A stretch of DNA of 64,000 bases from Paraburkholderia fungorum (GTDB lineage: Bacteria; Pseudomonadota; Gammaproteobacteria; Burkholderiales; Burkholderiaceae): NCBI RefSeq assembly GCF_900099835.1, contig NZ_FNKP01000001.1, forward strand, positions 248,001 through 312,000. Reading direction: 5' to 3'. A program made the position numbers and the translations under genes. Positions 61,774 through 64,000 of the stretch are shown piece after piece (position 1 is the first letter of the stretch; each line of letters starts with the position of its first letter). The notes beneath the pieces were generated by a model. That model worked only from the letters and a program-made list of their open reading frames with translations, was not told the origin of the DNA and ran no database searches.

Positions 61774-64000
61774 TTACCCGTAGGCCTCGCCGATCAAATC
61801 ACGCACGGCATCGAGCAGTGCTTCGTCATGAAAGCTGCCTTTCGCGAGATAGTAATCCGCGCCCGCATCCAGCCCGGCGCGGCGGTCCTCTTCGCGATCC
61901 TTGTACGAGACGATCATCACCGGCAGCGCCTGCAATTGCGGATCGCGTTTGATGAGCGTGACGAGTTCGATGCCGTCCATGCGCGGCATGTCGATATCGG
62001 TAATGACGAGGTCGAAGCGCTCGCCGCGCACGGCGTTCCAGCCGTCCATGCCGTCGACGGCGATCGTCACGTCGTAGCCGCGCGTGGCCAGCAGCTTGCG
62101 TTCGAGTTCGCGCACGGTGAGCGAGTCGTCGACCACCAGCACGCGGCGGGTCGCGCGCTGGGTCACGTGCGCGCCGCTGTGTTGCGCGTGCCGGAGGTCG
62201 CCGCCGGCCACCAGTTTTTCGACCGACCGCAGCCAGTCGTCGACATCGGCGATCAGCACCGGGTCGCCGTTTTCCATCAGCGCGCCGGCGGTGATGTTGC
62301 GGATCTTGCCCAGACGCGGGTCGAGCGGCTGCACGACCAGCATCCGCTCGCCGAGAAAACGGTCGACCACGACGCCGTAGGTCTGCGGTCCGTCGCCGAT
62401 CACGATCATGCAGACGGTGCCGGTGTCGTCCACGGGCGGCGCGGTGTCGAGAATCTGATGCGCGGTGACGACGCCGATGCGCCGCCCCGAAAACGCAATG
62501 TGCTGATGGCCTTCGAGCAATTCAATTTCCGCGCGGCTCACCTGCAGCGTGCGGTTCACGTGCGCGAGCGGCACCGCGTACGGCTCGCCCGCGACTTCGA
62601 TCAGCAGACTGCGGATCACCGACAGCGTCAGCGGCAACTGCAATTGCACGCGCGTGCCGAGTCCCGGCTCGTGCGTGATGCGGACCGTGCCGCGCACGCG
62701 TTTGACGACGTCGTGAACCGCGTCGAGTCCGACGCCGCGGCCGGACACGTCGGTTACCTGATCGCGCAATGAGAAGCCCGGCAGGAAGAGGAATTCGAGC
62801 AATTCGGCTTCGGACAGCCGCGCGGCGGTTTCATCGCTCGCGAGTTTTTTGCGAACGATCGATGCCCGCAACACGTCGAGATCGATGCCCGCGCCATCGT
62901 CGGATACGGTGATCAGCAATGCACCGGCCGTGTGACGCGCGTCGAGCGTGAGCGTGCCTTCCTCCGGCTTGCCGCGCGCGGCGCGCACGGCGGGCGCTTC
63001 GATGCCGTGATCGAGCGCGTTGCGCAGCATGTGGCCGAGCGGCGCTTCGAGCAGATCGAGGATGTCGCGGTCGACCTGGGTCGATTCGCCGACCAGTTGC
63101 CAGCGCACTTTCTTGCCGAGCGAGCGCGCGACGTCGCGGACCATCCGCGCGAGTCCGCTGGTGCCGTCGCCGAACGGGCGCATCCGGCATTGCAGCGCGG
63201 CGTCGTAAAGCTGTTGCGACAGATGCGTCGAGCGGCGATCGAAGCTCTCCAGATCGGCGAGACGATCGGCCAGCAGATGCTGCGATTCGGCGGTGAGGCG
63301 GCGCACTTCTTCGAGCGCGGCCTGGGCGCGCGGGTCGAGCTTCAGGTCCGCGAGCGTTTCGTGGAGCTGGTCGAGCGCACGGGTGCTGTCGCGCTGCACG
63401 CGTTTGACCCGCAGCATCGATTGCGCGAAGGGTTTGAGCCAGCGCGATTCGACCAGCGATTCGCCCGACAGCGACAGCAGGCGGTCGAGGTTGTCGGCAC
63501 GCACGCGGAGCATGCGGCCGGGTTCGGAGGTGGTGGCGGCTGCGTTGCTGCTTCCGGTCACAACGGGCGATGTGGCTGTTTCGTTTGCAGGCGAAGGTGA
63601 AGGCGCTGGTGCGGCTTCCGCGCGCAAGGCTTCTGCCAGCAGATTGAAGGCGGCGTCTGGATCGGCGTTGCTCGAAGCGGGAGTCGCAACAGAAGCCGTA
63701 GCCGCGCTGCCGGCCGCAGCACCCGGCGTTTCAACAGCCACACTCGGCGCAGGCACTGGAGCAGGCGTCGAAGTCACCTCCGCAACCGTCCTCGCTATCA
63801 CCTCACGCCGCGAAGGCGCGCCATGCGGCGGCACATTCTTCATCCGCGCCTGCAACGCGGCCACGCATGCGCCGACCGCCTCACGCGCCGATTCATCTTC
63901 ATCGTTGCCAAGCCGCGCGACGATATCGACGCCGCGCAGCAACTCGTCGATCCACGCGGCATCGAGCAACGCTCGACCTTCCTGCGCGGCGACGAAGCAA
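61774..64000 (-). CDS. wspE: Wsp hybrid histidine kinase WspE (CheA-like, partial)
   Basis: About 742 residues are visible; the N-terminal HPt start lies beyond the right edge, as the frame is open to 64000. After the end of the HPt comes a Pro/Ala/Ser-rich linker of about 110 residues, then the dimerisation and HATPase domains (NALDHGIEAPAVRAARGKPE, GRGVGLDAVHDVVKRVRG), a CheW-like domain, and a C-terminal receiver (VLVVDDSLTVRELE, ITDIDMPRMDGIEL). It phosphorylates WspR and WspF after surface contact. Confidence 0.95.
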   Translation of the reverse strand, partial: CFVAAQEGRALLDAAWIDELLRGVDIVARLGNDEDESAREAVGACVAALQARMKNVPPHGAPSRREVIARTVAEVTSTPAPVPAPSVAVETPGAAAGSAATASVATPASSNADPDAAFNLLAEALRAEAAPAPSPSPANETATSPVVTGSSNAAATTSEPGRMLRVRADNLDRLLSLSGESLVESRWLKPFAQSMLRVKRVQRDSTRALDQLHETLADLKLDPRAQAALEEVRRLTAESQHLLADRLADLESFDRRSTHLSQQLYDAALQCRMRPFGDGTSGLARMVRDVARSLGKKVRWQLVGESTQVDRDILDLLEAPLGHMLRNALDHGIEAPAVRAARGKPEEGTLTLDARHTAGALLITVSDDGAGIDLDVLRASIVRKKLASDETAARLSEAELLEFLFLPGFSLRDQVTDVSGRGVGLDAVHDVVKRVRGTVRITHEPGLGTRVQLQLPLTLSVIRSLLIEVAGEPYAVPLAHVNRTLQVSRAEIELLEGHQHIAFSGRRIGVVTAHQILDTAPPVDDTGTVCMIVIGDGPQTYGVVVDRFLGERMLVVQPLDPRLGKIRNITAGALMENGDPVLIADVDDWLRSVEKLVAGGDLRHAQHSGAHVTQRATRRVLVVDDSLTVRELERKLLATRGYDVTIAVDGMDGWNAVRGERFDLVITDIDMPRMDGIELVTLIKRDPQLQALPVMIVSYKDREEDRRAGLDAGADYYLAKGSFHDEALLDAVRDLIGEAYG

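Noticed and set aside
1..64000. CRISPR arrays, insertion sequences, prophage or integrase
   Set aside because: No spaced direct repeats, transposase motifs, phage genes or attachment-site pairs were seen on either strand.

Overview
The window looks like a chromosomal segment of a Burkholderia-type betaproteobacterium, most likely Paraburkholderia or a close relative. The evidence is the high GC content, the gsp locus with a short gspC on the opposite strand, the Wsp chemosensory system, the phhA/phhB pair with an Lrp-type regulator, the proteobacterial GshA, an Ada-AlkA pair and an AraFGH-type sugar transporter. I see no rRNA, tRNA, CRISPR array, insertion sequence, phage gene or integrase.

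Layout. 1-6.9 kb: a branched-chain amino-acid type ABC transporter (substrate-binding protein, livF, livG), then a GMC oxidoreductase, a methylmalonate-semialdehyde dehydrogenase and a divergent LysR regulator. 7-10 kb: a CYTH protein and the phenylalanine hydroxylase module (lrp-like, phhA, phhB). 10-16 kb: a TctDE/QseBC-like two-component system, a SET-domain protein with a Lys-rich tail, an Old Yellow Enzyme, a glutamine amidotransferase-like protein and a MarR regulator with extra cysteines. 16-25 kb: a YbdK-type carboxylate-amine ligase, a cation/proton antiporter, an unusual 0.8-kb noncoding region rich in GTTWAC hexamers and DnaA-box-like 9-mers, mnmC, an HU gene, a CobW-type GTPase with a His-rich tail and a lytic transglycosylase.

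25-37 kb is a complete type II secretion locus: gspD-E-F, gspC on the opposite strand, then gspG-H-I-J-K-L-M-N. 37-42 kb is a drug-efflux region: an outer-membrane factor lipoprotein and a small membrane protein on one strand, a marR/EmrB-type pump on the other, and no periplasmic adaptor gene. 42-48 kb holds a lipoprotein, gshA, alkA-ada (overlapping by 4 nt), a candidate small RNA with two tandem anti-Shine-Dalgarno motifs, a VOC protein and a YaeQ protein.

48-55 kb is a pentose-related cluster: LysR, an aldehyde dehydrogenase-family protein that lacks both the catalytic Cys and the oxyanion-hole Asn, and an arabinose-type ABC transporter. 55-59.5 kb has small secreted or membrane proteins, a HIT hydrolase, a GlxA-type regulator and an SDR. 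The right end is wspR-wspF-wspE (reverse strand, wspE cut by the edge), which couples surface sensing to cyclic-di-GMP production.

The points most worth checking are the aldehyde dehydrogenase with two catalytic substitutions, the candidate anti-SD sRNA, the LivF whose Walker A lysine is arginine, the GTTWAC/DnaA-box region, and the efflux locus without an adaptor.
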